From contig NZ_CP017812.1 in assembly GCF_001856685.1 (NCBI RefSeq), positions 1,922,001-1,986,000 on the forward strand: a stretch of 64,000 nucleotides of DNA, in the 5' to 3' direction. Each line of letters opens with the position of its first letter. Position 1 is the first letter of the stretch. The stretch comes from Boudabousia tangfeifanii (GTDB lineage: Bacteria > Actinomycetota > Actinomycetes > Actinomycetales > Actinomycetaceae). Made by a program: the position numbers and the translations under genes. The notes beneath the pieces were generated by a model. The model worked only from the letters and a program-made list of their open reading frames with translations. It was not told the DNA's origin and did not search any database. Positions 53,244 through 62,782 of the stretch are shown here, in pieces.

Positions 53244-54947
53244 TTAGCGGGTGCCACCACCGGAGCCGCCACCGCTAGAGCCACCACCGCCACCGGAGAA
53301 GCTGCCGCCACCACCAGAGCCGCCACCGCCGTCGAAAGATCCAGAGGTGATACCCGAGTAGCCCGAATCGCCTAGGTTGGTTGCGATGCTAGTGATATTT
53401 TCACTTTCAGCAAGCACACTCTTAATGTTGGGGACAAGGCGTTTGAGCTGTTCATAGACACGATCGGCACAGCCGAAAAGGGTGGCATAGATCAGGTAGT
53501 ACTTCCACAAGACAACTTCTTGCATTTCCCGCTCATCCACGATGGTAAAGGTTTCGAGGTAGTACCTGAACCCCATAACCTTCGAGAGTTCTTCAACCCC
53601 AGCACTGGTTAATCGGAGTTCCTTAAAGGGAACTAATAGCGAGCGCCCTCTTGCTTCTTCTGACCACCCGTTATCGGCTAGTAAATGCTTACCGCGGTTT
53701 TCAATGTGGTTGGTAAACGATTGCCAGCTCAGATTGCCTGAAGTTGTTTGGAAGTAAGATTTTAGTTCCCCAGCCTCGACAACATTATTATCTCCGGCAG
53801 CATGAATCAGCATTGAAAAGATCATTCTTTCAGCATCATCAAGGAAGGGGTCATCGTTTTTGTCAATAATTCTGATGGCGTACTTTTGCTTGCCGAAAAT
53901 GGTACTGCCATCATCTACTGGTGTTACTCGTTTATCTAAGATCCAGCGCATAATGTAGGCACTGAGTAGGTTTGCTCGAAACTCCTTAGACATGGACTTG
54001 TTACCCAGTTCCAAGAGTTGGTACATCTTTGGAATGTTAAATTCAGGTGGTTTCGAGTAGCTACTGCCCCCGTAACCGCTAGCTGATTTCAAATACTTAT
54101 TTCTGACACGGCGTCGGCTAAGCGGCATAGCAATCGCCAAAACAACTGCAACTACTGAAACAGTTCCAAGACCAACGAACAGGGCGATCCAGAGAATCTT
54201 TTTCCACTTCTCTTTTTGGACTCCCTCGAAAGAGGTAGCGCGAACTTGTTGGTAAGTCTTGAACACCTGAGTTTCAGTATTATAGGTGTCAGGGGCTATC
54301 TTGGCTAGCACCACCACATAGTTTTTCGGGCCAAAATCACCGGTTGATTGTACCGAAATATTTGTGGGGGTGACTTTGAAGTCGCCTTTGAAACCAAAGG
54401 TATTAACTTCCTGCACAATACCGGCAGCGAACTTTTTGGAAGTGATATTGATTTTGAGATTCTGCGGTGGTTCAGAAAGGTCGGGGTTGACGAACTGCCA
54501 GTTAAGCACTTGGGCATCGTCTAGTTTTTCAATCACATTGGAAATGGTGTATTTGACGGTGAACTTGTGTTTACCGTAGCTACCAATCCCCCAGCAGAGC
54601 TCTTGAGCTGTCCCGTTATAGTTGATGCCACTTTTAAACGCCTTCTCGTCAAGGCTGGCATTAACATCCCAATCGGGTAATTCTTCAAACTTCTTGTCGA
54701 ACTCGTAAACCTCAAACTCGGTAAGTTTCATGGTTGGTTTGAGGTTATCGATCACAATGTACTTTTCGGTACCCCTGTTATCGTTCGTCTCCCACACTTG
54801 TTCGAAGTGACCATTACCGTCCTCGTCAATATCCAAATTGATGGTGAGGGAAACTAGTTCGGTTGCTTGGGCAGAAGAAACCATCCCGCTCACTGGGAGC
54901 AAGATTAAAAGGAAAGCTAAAAGAGCTACGCTGAGTTTTTTAGCCAT
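53244..54947 (-). CDS. DUF2207 membrane protein
   Basis: About 567 residues. Signal peptide MAKKLSVALLAFLLILLPVSGMVSSAQA; exported N-terminal beta-rich DUF2207 region (about 30-255); a span KILWIALFVGLGTVSVVAVVLAIAM; a large cytosolic region with helical repeats; and a C-terminal Gly/Ser tail with a SGGGSGGG pattern. DUF2207 proteins commonly pair with LemA, encoded 8 bp upstream here, and the pair is thought to act in envelope maintenance; the molecular role is unknown. The ATG lies right after lemA, which suggests coupling. A longer frame upstream overlaps lemA and is not used. Confidence 0.88.
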   Translation of the reverse strand: MAKKLSVALLAFLLILLPVSGMVSSAQATELVSLTINLDIDEDGNGHFEQVWETNDNRGTEKYIVIDNLKPTMKLTEFEVYEFDKKFEELPDWDVNASLDEKAFKSGINYNGTAQELCWGIGSYGKHKFTVKYTISNVIEKLDDAQVLNWQFVNPDLSEPPQNLKINITSKKFAAGIVQEVNTFGFKGDFKVTPTNISVQSTGDFGPKNYVVVLAKIAPDTYNTETQVFKTYQQVRATSFEGVQKEKWKKILWIALFVGLGTVSVVAVVLAIAMPLSRRRVRNKYLKSASGYGGSSYSKPPEFNIPKMYQLLELGNKSMSKEFRANLLSAYIMRWILDKRVTPVDDGSTIFGKQKYAIRIIDKNDDPFLDDAERMIFSMLIHAAGDNNVVEAGELKSYFQTTSGNLSWQSFTNHIENRGKHLLADNGWSEEARGRSLLVPFKELRLTSAGVEELSKVMGFRYYLETFTIVDEREMQEVVLWKYYLIYATLFGCADRVYEQLKRLVPNIKSVLAESENITSIATNLGDSGYSGITSGSFDGGGGSGGGGSFSGGGGGSSGGGSGGGTR

Positions 54948-54954
54948 AAAGGAA

Positions 54955-55515
54955 TCAGTCCCAGCTAGGCGAACTGGACTTGCCTTCGGAAATCTGGAAG
55001 TAAGGTAGTTCGCGGAAACCAAACATGGCTGCCACGATCGACATTGGGAAGACCAGCACCTTGCGGTTGTACTTGGTGGTGGTGTCGTTGAATACCATGC
55101 GGGCCATCCGAATGTTTTCTTCGTACTCGCCAAGCTGACGCATGGTTTCCTTGTAAACTTCGCTGGCTTTCAAATCCGGGTAGTTTTCTGCCACAGCGAG
55201 AAGGCGGTTGAAAGCGCTAGTGAAGGTGCTCTCGTCCTTTTCAAGTTCAGAAACTGCCGAGTCCTTGTTGACACCGGTACGCTGCTGAACGGTGTCGTGC
55301 AAAACCTTACTTTCATGCTCGGAGTACTTCTTAGTGGCGCTGATCAGCGAAGTCAAAGCATCCCAACGAGTTTCCATCTGTACCGCGATCTGACTCTTAG
55401 CGTTTTTCACCAATTCGCGGGAGTTGACGAAACTGTTGTAAGAAACAATCAAGAAGACGCCCAATAGGATCACAAGTACCAAAAATACGATCCCAATGAT
55501 AGCTAATGCGGACAT
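54955..55515 (-). CDS. lemA: LemA family protein
   Basis: Membrane-anchored protein of 186 residues. An N-terminal helix IIGIVFLVLVILLGVFLIVSYN is followed by the family's long helical bundle: NSRELVKNAKSQIAVQMETRWDAL, then AFNRLLAVAENYPDLKAS and ENIRMARMVFNDTTTKYNRKVLVFPMSIVAAMFGF. Topology places most of the protein in the cytosol or outside depending on the species. Role not established. AAAGGGG precedes the ATG. First gene of a two-gene unit with DUF2207. Confidence 0.94.
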   Translation of the reverse strand: MSALAIIGIVFLVLVILLGVFLIVSYNSFVNSRELVKNAKSQIAVQMETRWDALTSLISATKKYSEHESKVLHDTVQQRTGVNKDSAVSELEKDESTFTSAFNRLLAVAENYPDLKASEVYKETMRQLGEYEENIRMARMVFNDTTTKYNRKVLVFPMSIVAAMFGFRELPYFQISEGKSSSPSWD

Positions 55516-55675
55516 TACCAGCCCCTTTCAGTTCGTTAGTCGCCGGTGGACCAACTTTGGCATTCTGAACCGAATTATATCGCAAATCCCAGACAGAACC
55601 GACGAAAAGTGTTTTGCAGGTCTCATTTTTCAGAGTGTAGTGTCCCGCGCTTCGATCGACTCTAGCCTTGTTTTT

Positions 55676-56473
55676 TTACCGAGGGCTCCTAACCTTGGGG
55701 TAGCTTTTCAGTGTGCGTAAACCTACTAGCAACATCGGGATCGCCAGAATAACGAGGATTACTACCACCGGAAGGGACATGTCTGCTGGCGCAGTGGACG
55801 CTTGGGGGACACCCTCGGTTAGCGTGCCAAGATCGCCGAGGACGTTATAGACGAAATGAAGCGAAATGGTGACCCACAAATTCTGGGTGGTTAACATGAT
55901 TGCCGCCAAAAGAACTCCCATGCAGAAGGTGTAGAAAACCTGGGTGAGGGTTCCGACCACGGCAATATTTCCTCCGCCCAAAAGGGCTAGTAGGTGCGAG
56001 ACGCTGAAAATCACGGCACTAGTGATAACCGCACCGATAGTCGATTGTTTGGAAGTAAGCAGGAGGGGGAGAACTGTTCCTCGAAAAAGCGCTTCTTCGA
56101 AGGTGGCGGTTAATGCTACTCCCAAAATGAACCAGAGTGCCGAAACTGGAATTGTGGGGACAGTTGCAGGACCGGAGAAAACTAGTGCTAATGTGGCCAC
56201 GACCGTCGCCATCAAAAGCATCGGCCACCCAAGAGTCCAAAAGGCAGAGAAGCCACGGGTACTAAAACCTAGCAGGGAAAGAGTGCCAGTTTGCCACATA
56301 ACCACGATCGTCACGGCTAAAGTAATCAGCAAACTCAAGGCGTTAGTTGCCGTATAAGGTAAGGGTTTGGAAAGAGCCAAGGCGGAAAGTGCTAGCGTGC
56401 CAATAACTACCAAGGCGCAAAGCAAAGCCACCAAAATTGGGGAAGAAAATCTACGTGCTGGGAGTGAAATCAT
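55676..56473 (-). CDS. CPBP family intramembrane metalloprotease
   Basis: Polytopic membrane protease of 265 residues with about seven to eight spans. The three CPBP (Abi/Rce1-like) motifs are in order: EEALFRG (glutamates and Arg), FSVSHLL (first His) and HFVYNVLGD (second His with Asn). In prokaryotes such proteins process peptides or bacteriocin-related substrates; nothing near shows which. The ribosome site is weak. It marks the last host-like gene before the A/T-rich island. Confidence 0.9.
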   Translation of the reverse strand: MISLPARRFSSPILVALLCALVVIGTLALSALALSKPLPYTATNALSLLITLAVTIVVMWQTGTLSLLGFSTRGFSAFWTLGWPMLLMATVVATLALVFSGPATVPTIPVSALWFILGVALTATFEEALFRGTVLPLLLTSKQSTIGAVITSAVIFSVSHLLALLGGGNIAVVGTLTQVFYTFCMGVLLAAIMLTTQNLWVTISLHFVYNVLGDLGTLTEGVPQASTAPADMSLPVVVILVILAIPMLLVGLRTLKSYPKVRSPR

Positions 56474-56866
56474 GGCGCTAATGATAACCTATCTCAACAG
56501 CGTTAGGCTAGCTTGTGCGAACAGCAACTATATTTATTAAAAACACATTAGAACGCTACAATCAAAGATCAAGTCTGAGCAGCGTCAACAAATCAAAATA
56601 AGTTCACAACACAACATTTTAGGGAAACGCGCAATAAGCACATTTAGAGTGCAGACAAAACAAGCCGAATAACAAAACACGATGAATGGGAACACAGAAA
56701 ATTAACATAGATTAAAAGTATTAAAATTCCGCCCCAAACAGTATTGAAAGGATAAAGCTCTCGCATACATTCCAAGCACCTATAGGTCAACAAACACCCC
56801 GAAATACACCAACCTTTAGGTGTCACAAAGAAATCACTCTACTAGTAATTGTTTCAGGTACGAAAC

Positions 56867-57676
56867 CTAAATCTTTAAACCTAAGAGCTCAGCATCAAAA
56901 AATTTTGGAGGATTCCCTAGCTTCTTATAAAAAAAATCCTCATATCGCGCGAGTTTCTGAGCCAAAACAGTAGGCCGCTGCGTCAAAAAATACAGCTGCA
57001 AAACTCCTACCTTAGTGTTACCTGCAGATTGCCCTAACACATCTAACGCAAATTCAGTAGATTCTGTGATAAATAAATTAAACAGATCATCCCCACTCGG
57101 GTCATATGAATCTAACAACTTAGAAATCTTGTATCCTGATTCCCTATTGCCCTTAAAGTAACGAATCTGCGCTTCTGACGAATATTCATGAAAACGTGCT
57201 TCAAAACGCTCAAACGAATAATAGAACCTTGATTGAAAAGCAGCAAGTGAATTACTAATTTCAAAAAGTTGCTGATTGATAGAAGTAATATCTTCTAAAT
57301 CTTTATTGTCAAAAAACCCAGTAGCCGAATCAGCATTATCAGATTCTAAGTTTCTTCTGAAAGAATTATTTATTTCATCAAATTGCAGAATAAATTTATC
57401 GAAATTTAAACGAATTTGAGCCAAAAGACGATTCGCAGGGTATGCGAGCAAATCTAAATAATCCCGACGCGCAAGCGCCCAAGACGAAGATATCACGCCA
57501 TTGCTAACTTGAATCTTATCGCCCTTTTTTCCTTCGATTTCCTGAATCATTCTGGTCATTCGGGAAACGTACTCTCCGAAATTCAAGTGAGCAGAATCGA
57601 CATACGCAGAATGCGCATACAAAGCATAGAGCAGCAGATCAGGCCCTATAACACAAACTATTTTCTTGTCAGTCAT
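56867..57676 (-). CDS. unknown protein, third gene of island operon
   Basis: A 269-residue soluble protein with no known match. It begins with a hydrophobic strand KIVCVIGPDLLLYALYAHSAY, reminiscent of a nucleotide-fold or PIN-like start, then helical segments rich in Phe, Asp and Arg (QIRLNFDKFILQFDEINNSFRRNL, FQSRFYYSFERFEARF). It ends in a helical GVLQLYFLTQRPTVLAQKLARYEDFFYKKLG. No catalytic motif is evident. It starts 22 bp after the DUF262 gene stop, on the same transcript. The ribosome site is weak. It could be an effector or an accessory of the DUF262 protein; neither is shown. Confidence 0.7.
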   Translation of the reverse strand: MTDKKIVCVIGPDLLLYALYAHSAYVDSAHLNFGEYVSRMTRMIQEIEGKKGDKIQVSNGVISSSWALARRDYLDLLAYPANRLLAQIRLNFDKFILQFDEINNSFRRNLESDNADSATGFFDNKDLEDITSINQQLFEISNSLAAFQSRFYYSFERFEARFHEYSSEAQIRYFKGNRESGYKISKLLDSYDPSGDDLFNLFITESTEFALDVLGQSAGNTKVGVLQLYFLTQRPTVLAQKLARYEDFFYKKLGNPPKFFDAELLGLKI

Positions 57677-57698
57677 TATTTACTCGCTATTTATCAAT

Positions 57699-59624
57699 TT
57701 AAAACCATTTTGACCAAACCTGAGTTATTTCATTAACATAATAATCACTTAGTTTAGCAATGGCATCATCATTCCACTCATCGTTCTGGACAATAAAACT
57801 AACGACGGTATCGTCAACAATACCCTCAGGGTAATGGATCTTGACGTCCTCAAAGGAACGCGTATTACGAGGACGTCGAATTCCATAATACAAAACGTTA
57901 TTCCCTAAGAAATCCAAACTTGGGTCATAAGAAGGTCTACTAGAAAAAGCAGACCAACTAGCGTCCTCCAAGCCATACTGCCAAACCCGAATTGCGTTTC
58001 CTTCAAATGGAGGGAAGATCGTTTTAAACGCTACCGATCTCAGCAATAAATTTAAAACGCCAACGTTATAAACGTTACTACCTCGAAGCTCATTTAAAAC
58101 TTCCTTAGGATCCACTTCATGCAATCTCATGCTAGTTAAATGTTGTGAGGTAGCAAAATTAATGACCGATTTGTCGGAAATCTCCTTACACAGATTTCCA
58201 ACTGCTATCTCAACCACATTAGATTCACTTGAACCTTTCGCCAGCTTGAAAACAATCCTTAGATAAACTCCAATAGCGGACATAACCACATTTTTCACTG
58301 CGCTTGGATCGGTCTCCGGCGAAATATTTCGCGCCAAACAAAGAAATAAAGGACGCAAAATCCTAAGTCCAACTTGTTCATCTAAAGTACGCAAACAGGC
58401 GCCTAAGACAATTCTCGCATACTCAACATGCGACTCATCTTTGGAACCCCCTTCAGCACCCTGCTCTCCATCACTAACCAGCCAAGAAAGTGCTTTTTGA
58501 ACTAAACTCGCATCCGCACCTTTTATCCACATAAACTCATACACATCTAAACTCGCATTAAGCAAGTCAATGAAACGCTCTCGCGTTTTTTTATCACGCG
58601 AGTTATTGAAATATATTTCCTTAAATTTGAAGTAAACCTCTTTACCAGATACTGGACCATGCTTTGAAATGAAAATATGACGAATAAAAGTCTCAATTTG
58701 CGAATCTCTGATCCCCAAACCATTTATCGCTATAATAAAATTATTCCATTCATTGTACACCTGTTCTTGCTCGGTTTTGTGCGCAGTTCCAACAGTTAAC
58801 ATCTTCAGCAAATCAACTGTTGTTAACTGCTGTCCCTTACTATTGAGCGCTTCAAAGATTTCAAAGGCATCTGCGGCATCTTTCTCTTCCCAAAGAATAA
58901 ACCTGATGCTATATCGTAAAGCCCCAAGCCAGTCTTTGATCCGTGACATTGTCAGCTCACTATCATCATCATCAAAAACATTATTCTTGAAGTAATTATC
59001 CACAGCGGAAATTGCCTTCTTCATTTTTTCAATTGAAGATGTCACATAGCCAGGCCCAGTAAAACTATCGCTTTCAATAGATTCATATTCTGGCAACTCA
59101 ATATCGTTTCTATATTTACCAAATTCAGAGGAAATATGGCCATACCACCAATTATTTGCCCCTACATTTGAGAACCGCACACTCCACACGATTTCTTCAG
59201 CCCTACTATCTACTTTCGAAATATAGGGATTAATTATGTCACGAGCAACCAAAAAACGCTTTAACTCAGCTGCTTTTTTAGCGAGACAACTAGCGATCAT
59301 CATGATAGTTGTCAAACGCTGTTGGCCATCTATAATGGATACTTCCATCCGATGATCACTATCAGAGTGTTCGTCCTCATTATTAAACTCCAACACCCCA
59401 TTCGAATTATCTGAATTCTCCACTGATGCTAGAACAATAGCTCCCATAAGACGTTGATAGTCACCACGACGTTCAGAATGTTTAGAACGATCTATAATTA
59501 GGTTAATACTTGATAGAAAGTCATCTACATCTTCTGGCTCCCAAGAGTATTCACGCTGATAAAGTGGAAATACAAATCTGAAATTATTAAAAAGACCTCG
59601 TGCTGAAGTTGTAGTAACATTCAT
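57699..59624 (-). CDS. DUF262 (ParB/GmrS-like) protein lacking clear HNH domain
   Basis: A 641-residue protein with the DUF262 N-terminal domain: FPLYQREYSWEP (about 19-30), SIIDGQQRLTT (about 96-106) and EALNSKGQQLTTVDLLK (about 260-276) are the three signature blocks. DUF262 couples nucleotide hydrolysis to DNA restriction in GmrSD, SspE and BrxU. The C-terminal part ends DDAIAKLSDYYVNEITQVWSKWF, like the tail of DUF262-DUF1524 proteins, but the HxxP and Asn-rich HNH signature of DUF1524 is not visible, so nuclease activity may be lost or moved to a partner. It shares TGATG with the upstream membrane gene. Confidence 0.85.
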   Translation of the reverse strand: MNVTTTSARGLFNNFRFVFPLYQREYSWEPEDVDDFLSSINLIIDRSKHSERRGDYQRLMGAIVLASVENSDNSNGVLEFNNEDEHSDSDHRMEVSIIDGQQRLTTIMMIASCLAKKAAELKRFLVARDIINPYISKVDSRAEEIVWSVRFSNVGANNWWYGHISSEFGKYRNDIELPEYESIESDSFTGPGYVTSSIEKMKKAISAVDNYFKNNVFDDDDSELTMSRIKDWLGALRYSIRFILWEEKDAADAFEIFEALNSKGQQLTTVDLLKMLTVGTAHKTEQEQVYNEWNNFIIAINGLGIRDSQIETFIRHIFISKHGPVSGKEVYFKFKEIYFNNSRDKKTRERFIDLLNASLDVYEFMWIKGADASLVQKALSWLVSDGEQGAEGGSKDESHVEYARIVLGACLRTLDEQVGLRILRPLFLCLARNISPETDPSAVKNVVMSAIGVYLRIVFKLAKGSSESNVVEIAVGNLCKEISDKSVINFATSQHLTSMRLHEVDPKEVLNELRGSNVYNVGVLNLLLRSVAFKTIFPPFEGNAIRVWQYGLEDASWSAFSSRPSYDPSLDFLGNNVLYYGIRRPRNTRSFEDVKIHYPEGIVDDTVVSFIVQNDEWNDDAIAKLSDYYVNEITQVWSKWF

Positions 59625-60706
59625 CAGTCCACTCCATTTTTGTTCCTAAAGACACTTAACAACTTCGAAGCGTCCTCATCGTCATACATCTTGAATAGTT
59701 CTCTATCGAGAATAATTCCCTTTATCTGATTTTGCAAGTTTTTATCGATCTTGTCCAAAAAATCGATAGCTTCTTTCTTAAACTCACCTTTATCACCCAG
59801 AAGATCTTTGATGACAAAACAGTTTAATTTTTCCCAATACGTCTCAGAGTCTTTTTCTGATCTTTTAGATTCCTGATGCTTGCATACTAGGACATCAATA
59901 AAATACCCGACATTCCCCTCAAGTTTATTGCGAATCGGAACGTCGCCGATTTTATGGTTCCACAAATACTCCAGTAAATAATGCGTATTACGATATATGG
60001 TAAATGAATTATTTTGGGACTTCTGTTCCCTATGAATTAGTAACTCTAAAAATCCGTTCAATTCCTTAAGGTCAATCTCTGCATTTGAACTTGAAAAAGT
60101 AAGAAAATATTGTTCTACAGCATTTTTCTTTATTACTTTTTCGTCACCGAAATCAGCTTTGTACAGCTCATTAAATGATTCAGCATCCGGCGAATAGTTC
60201 ACCGACAACGGGTTATCAAACATTCCTACTGTGGGAAGAGGAACCAATGGATTCCTTCGAAATTCAGTCAGCAACAACTCAGTTGCACTACTAACTTTCT
60301 CGTTACTCTCGTTAGTAATTGGAAATAACACTCTCGACTCACGAAGAATTGCCAGAATTTCATCCTTATCTTGCGCAGACTTAACTTGTTCTCGCAGAAC
60401 TTGCCCAACCTGCATCGCAACTAAACCACGCTGAGACTCGAGTAATTTCTGAGATTCCTTTAATACACGTTCTGACTCATAGCTACTTGCAACAGTTAAA
60501 AAATGAATTGCAAACGCTATGAAATATGCTGGAACAATCGAAATTAAGCTCTGAAGGATACTCTTCAAAAAATTGTCTGATATACATGCTAACCATATGA
60601 TAAACACGATAACGACCACTAGCGAGAGCAAACTAACCGTAAACCAGGTTCTTTTATCTTTTTCGATATTTTTCAGCATTTCCCACATACCGAAATAATA
60701 ATGCAT
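59624..60706 (-). CDS. two-span membrane protein, first gene of island operon
   Basis: A 360-residue protein. Two adjacent spans near the N-terminus (FTVSLLSLVVVIVFIIWLACI and SLISIVPAYFIAFAIHFLTVA) precede a coiled-coil-like stretch (ESERVLKESQKLLESQRG). A large soluble helical domain follows, with no known motif. An alternative ATG at 60688 is equally plausible. The stop overlaps the DUF262 start. As a membrane partner of a DUF262 protein it could be an effector that damages the membrane or an anchor for the complex; both are guesses. Confidence 0.7.
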   Translation of the reverse strand: MHYYFGMWEMLKNIEKDKRTWFTVSLLSLVVVIVFIIWLACISDNFLKSILQSLISIVPAYFIAFAIHFLTVASSYESERVLKESQKLLESQRGLVAMQVGQVLREQVKSAQDKDEILAILRESRVLFPITNESNEKVSSATELLLTEFRRNPLVPLPTVGMFDNPLSVNYSPDAESFNELYKADFGDEKVIKKNAVEQYFLTFSSSNAEIDLKELNGFLELLIHREQKSQNNSFTIYRNTHYLLEYLWNHKIGDVPIRNKLEGNVGYFIDVLVCKHQESKRSEKDSETYWEKLNCFVIKDLLGDKGEFKKEAIDFLDKIDKNLQNQIKGIILDRELFKMYDDEDASKLLSVFRNKNGVD

Positions 60707-60970
60707 ATTTCAATAAAAGTATTTTATTCTGCAATAACCTTACGACGACTTATGATACTAGGGAATATTTTATATAGAACAACGAGTATCAACCGCAAGC
60801 TACTTCAAAACGCAACTAAATCCTTCAACTTATGCCTAAATAATTTGTCCACTGAACGCGTAAAGACTTGCAATAATTCTTGACCTTTACAATAAGAATC
60901 ACTCAGTACCAAAACACTTTATTAAGGAAGTCATAGTAAATTATTTTCAACGAAAACACGGGGTCATCTG

Positions 60971-61043
60971 AGCCAACTGCGGGAATCGAACCCGCGACCT
61001 GCTCTTTACGAGGGAGCTGCTCTACCGACTGAGCTAAGTTGGC
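60971..61043 (-). tRNA. tRNA-Thr (anticodon CGT)
   Basis: Complete cloverleaf on the minus strand: acceptor GCCAACT/AGTTGGC, D arm GCTC..GAGC, anticodon loop CTCGTAA with anticodon CGT, and T arm GCGGG-TTCGATT-CCCGC, with T as discriminator. The CCA end is not encoded. One C-A mismatch closes the anticodon stem. The A/T-rich island begins directly at its 3' end. Confidence 0.93.
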
Positions 61044-61119
61044 AAGTCTTTTCAGACTAGGTTACTTTAAACATTTACCCCTTGTTTTGCAAGTGGAGTT
61101 TACTTTGGTCACCTACTTT

Positions 61120-62757
61120 TTAGCAGTATTTGTTTTGTTTGGGCATCTGGTCTTTCAGGAAGATGTCGTCCACGGTTTGGGTGACGCATTCATTTGCGTT
61201 CGAGTTGTAGGCGGTGTGGTTCCAGCCCTTCACGGTTAGGAGCACTCCCTTGTCGAGCTGTTCAGCTAGGGATTGTGCCATGGATAGTGGGGTGGCTGGG
61301 TCACCGGTAGTGCCGATGACTAGGATCGGTGGGGCGCCCTCGGCTTTAATTGGCCCGCGTTTGCCAACCGGTTTGACGGGCCAATCTTGACGCAAGGCGT
61401 CACCGAGCATGAACTGTTCACCTAAGATGGGGTGCTTTTCGAGCAGTTCTTTCGCTTGTTTTTGCCAGGTGTCCATGTCGCCTTCGATTGGATAGTCGAG
61501 GGCGTTAACCGCGAAGAATGATTCTTTACTGTTGCCCTTGTAGGTGCCGTCATCGAGGCGGTCGTTCATCTGGTCGGCCATCGACAACAGGATTTGCCCG
61601 TTGCCTTTTAGCATGGCGTTTTCTAACCCTTGGGTGAGAATGGGGAACCATTGCTGGTTGTACATTGAGCCCATGATTGCGGTGATTGCCAAGTTTTCGG
61701 TCAGGGGTCGCTTGGGGTCGCCAGTCCTCAGTGGCTTCTGGTGGAGTGCCCGGACAAAAGCCATGATTTGCTTGGCCCCGTCCTCTCCCCTGCCGAGGAA
61801 ACAGTTCGGGTTACCGTCATTGCACTCGTCGGCAAAGTGGACGAGCGATTTTTCGAAACCAACCATTTGTGCTTCGGCCACCTGATCGTAATTGAGCGAA
61901 GGGTCAAGCGCCCCATCAAGCACCATGTGGCCAACGTTCTTCGGGAAAAGTTCCGCGTAGGTGGCGCCAAAGAACGTGCCGTAGCTAAAGCCCAAATAGT
62001 CAAGTTTATTGTTGCCGTTTAGATGCCGAAGCACGTCGAGGTCGCGGGCTGCCGAAACAGTGTCCACCCATTTGATAGTGTCGCTCTTTTCAAGGCACTT
62101 CTTGCCCATATCGGCCATGCGTTGACGTTCATGCGCTAGACCGGCCTCGGTCAGCACGTCCTGAGTATTTTCGCTAAGCAGCGCGTCCATCTCTTGCGGT
62201 GTTATGCACTCGATCGGGGTGGAGTGGCGAGTGCCGCGGTTATCCATGCCCACGATGGCGAACTTGTCCAAGATTTCTTGCGTGAACACGTGGGAGGCGT
62301 TTTCGGCCACGAAATCAACCGCGGAACCACCAGGCCCACCCGGGTTAGTGTAAATGTCGCCGCTTGGTTTCACTCCAGATTTCACGTACTTTACGGCGGT
62401 GATGCTCAGGTCGCCCTCGGACGGGTTGGCATAATTTTTCGGCACCTTAAAGGTGGCGCAGGTGCTTTCCTTGGTGGCCTCAATGGAGGAATCGCAGTTG
62501 CCCCAGACCAATTTCTGGTCATAGTAGCTTTCCAAGCCGGCCGGGATTGGGCTGGCCGAGGGCGTAGGCTCCACCGTTTTTTGGACCGCGTCAGAGCCGT
62601 CGGAACCAAAACTGCAGGCCGCCAAGGTGGCACTCACGGCAAGGACTGCTCCCAAAGTAGTTAAACGTCGACGAAGAGGCTTGCGCGCAGCGGGGCGAGC
62701 GCCCACTTTCGTGGTACTTTGCGAACGTTCTTCGGCCGGGGAGACAGCGAAAGTCAT
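61120..62757 (-). CDS. secreted alpha/beta hydrolase lipoprotein (tripeptidyl-aminopeptidase-like)
   Basis: A 545-residue lipoprotein: a long basic N-terminus, then VSATLAAC with lipidated Cys48, a Ser/Pro linker and an alpha/beta hydrolase domain. TNPGGPGGSAVDF forms the oxyanion region, the nucleophile is about Ser258 in GFSYGTFFGA, and VIGTTGDPATP and KGWNHTAY supply the Asp and His of the triad. This arrangement is that of actinobacterial tripeptidyl aminopeptidases (SlpD/Tap-like), which trim peptides outside the cell. Several Cys in the cap domain may form disulfides. AAGGAG precedes the ATG. Confidence 0.9.
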   Translation of the reverse strand: MTFAVSPAEERSQSTTKVGARPAARKPLRRRLTTLGAVLAVSATLAACSFGSDGSDAVQKTVEPTPSASPIPAGLESYYDQKLVWGNCDSSIEATKESTCATFKVPKNYANPSEGDLSITAVKYVKSGVKPSGDIYTNPGGPGGSAVDFVAENASHVFTQEILDKFAIVGMDNRGTRHSTPIECITPQEMDALLSENTQDVLTEAGLAHERQRMADMGKKCLEKSDTIKWVDTVSAARDLDVLRHLNGNNKLDYLGFSYGTFFGATYAELFPKNVGHMVLDGALDPSLNYDQVAEAQMVGFEKSLVHFADECNDGNPNCFLGRGEDGAKQIMAFVRALHQKPLRTGDPKRPLTENLAITAIMGSMYNQQWFPILTQGLENAMLKGNGQILLSMADQMNDRLDDGTYKGNSKESFFAVNALDYPIEGDMDTWQKQAKELLEKHPILGEQFMLGDALRQDWPVKPVGKRGPIKAEGAPPILVIGTTGDPATPLSMAQSLAEQLDKGVLLTVKGWNHTAYNSNANECVTQTVDDIFLKDQMPKQNKYC

Positions 62758-62782
62758 GAGACTCCTTGTGAGGTTAAGATTT

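Larger units (their letters stand above)
56500..60960. mobile_element. A/T-rich genomic island abutting tRNA-Thr
   Basis: Base composition drops sharply from about 56.5 kb to the 3' end of the tRNA-Thr gene at 60971. Three leftward genes (60706 to 56867) fill most of it, in close order with overlap, and none looks like a core gene. Integration next to a tRNA 3' end is typical for islands. I see no integrase, transposase or direct repeat of the tRNA 3' end on the left side, so mobility is inferred from composition and location only. The 56474-56866 stretch holds no gene I can support. Confidence 0.6.

Noticed and set aside
56644-56826. 60-codon minus-strand ORF at the left edge of the island
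   Set aside because: No ribosome site, no family, and random-looking composition in A/T-rich DNA.
57699-58000. DUF1524 HNH nuclease at the C-terminus of the DUF262 protein
   Set aside because: The only His-Tyr-Pro there (VKIHYPEG) lacks the flanking Glu-His and Asn residues of the HNH motif; only the very end resembles the family.
56474-61043. Integrative element with attL/attR
   Set aside because: No integrase and no copy of the tRNA-Thr 3' end on the left side, so I kept only the compositional island and not a defined integrated element.
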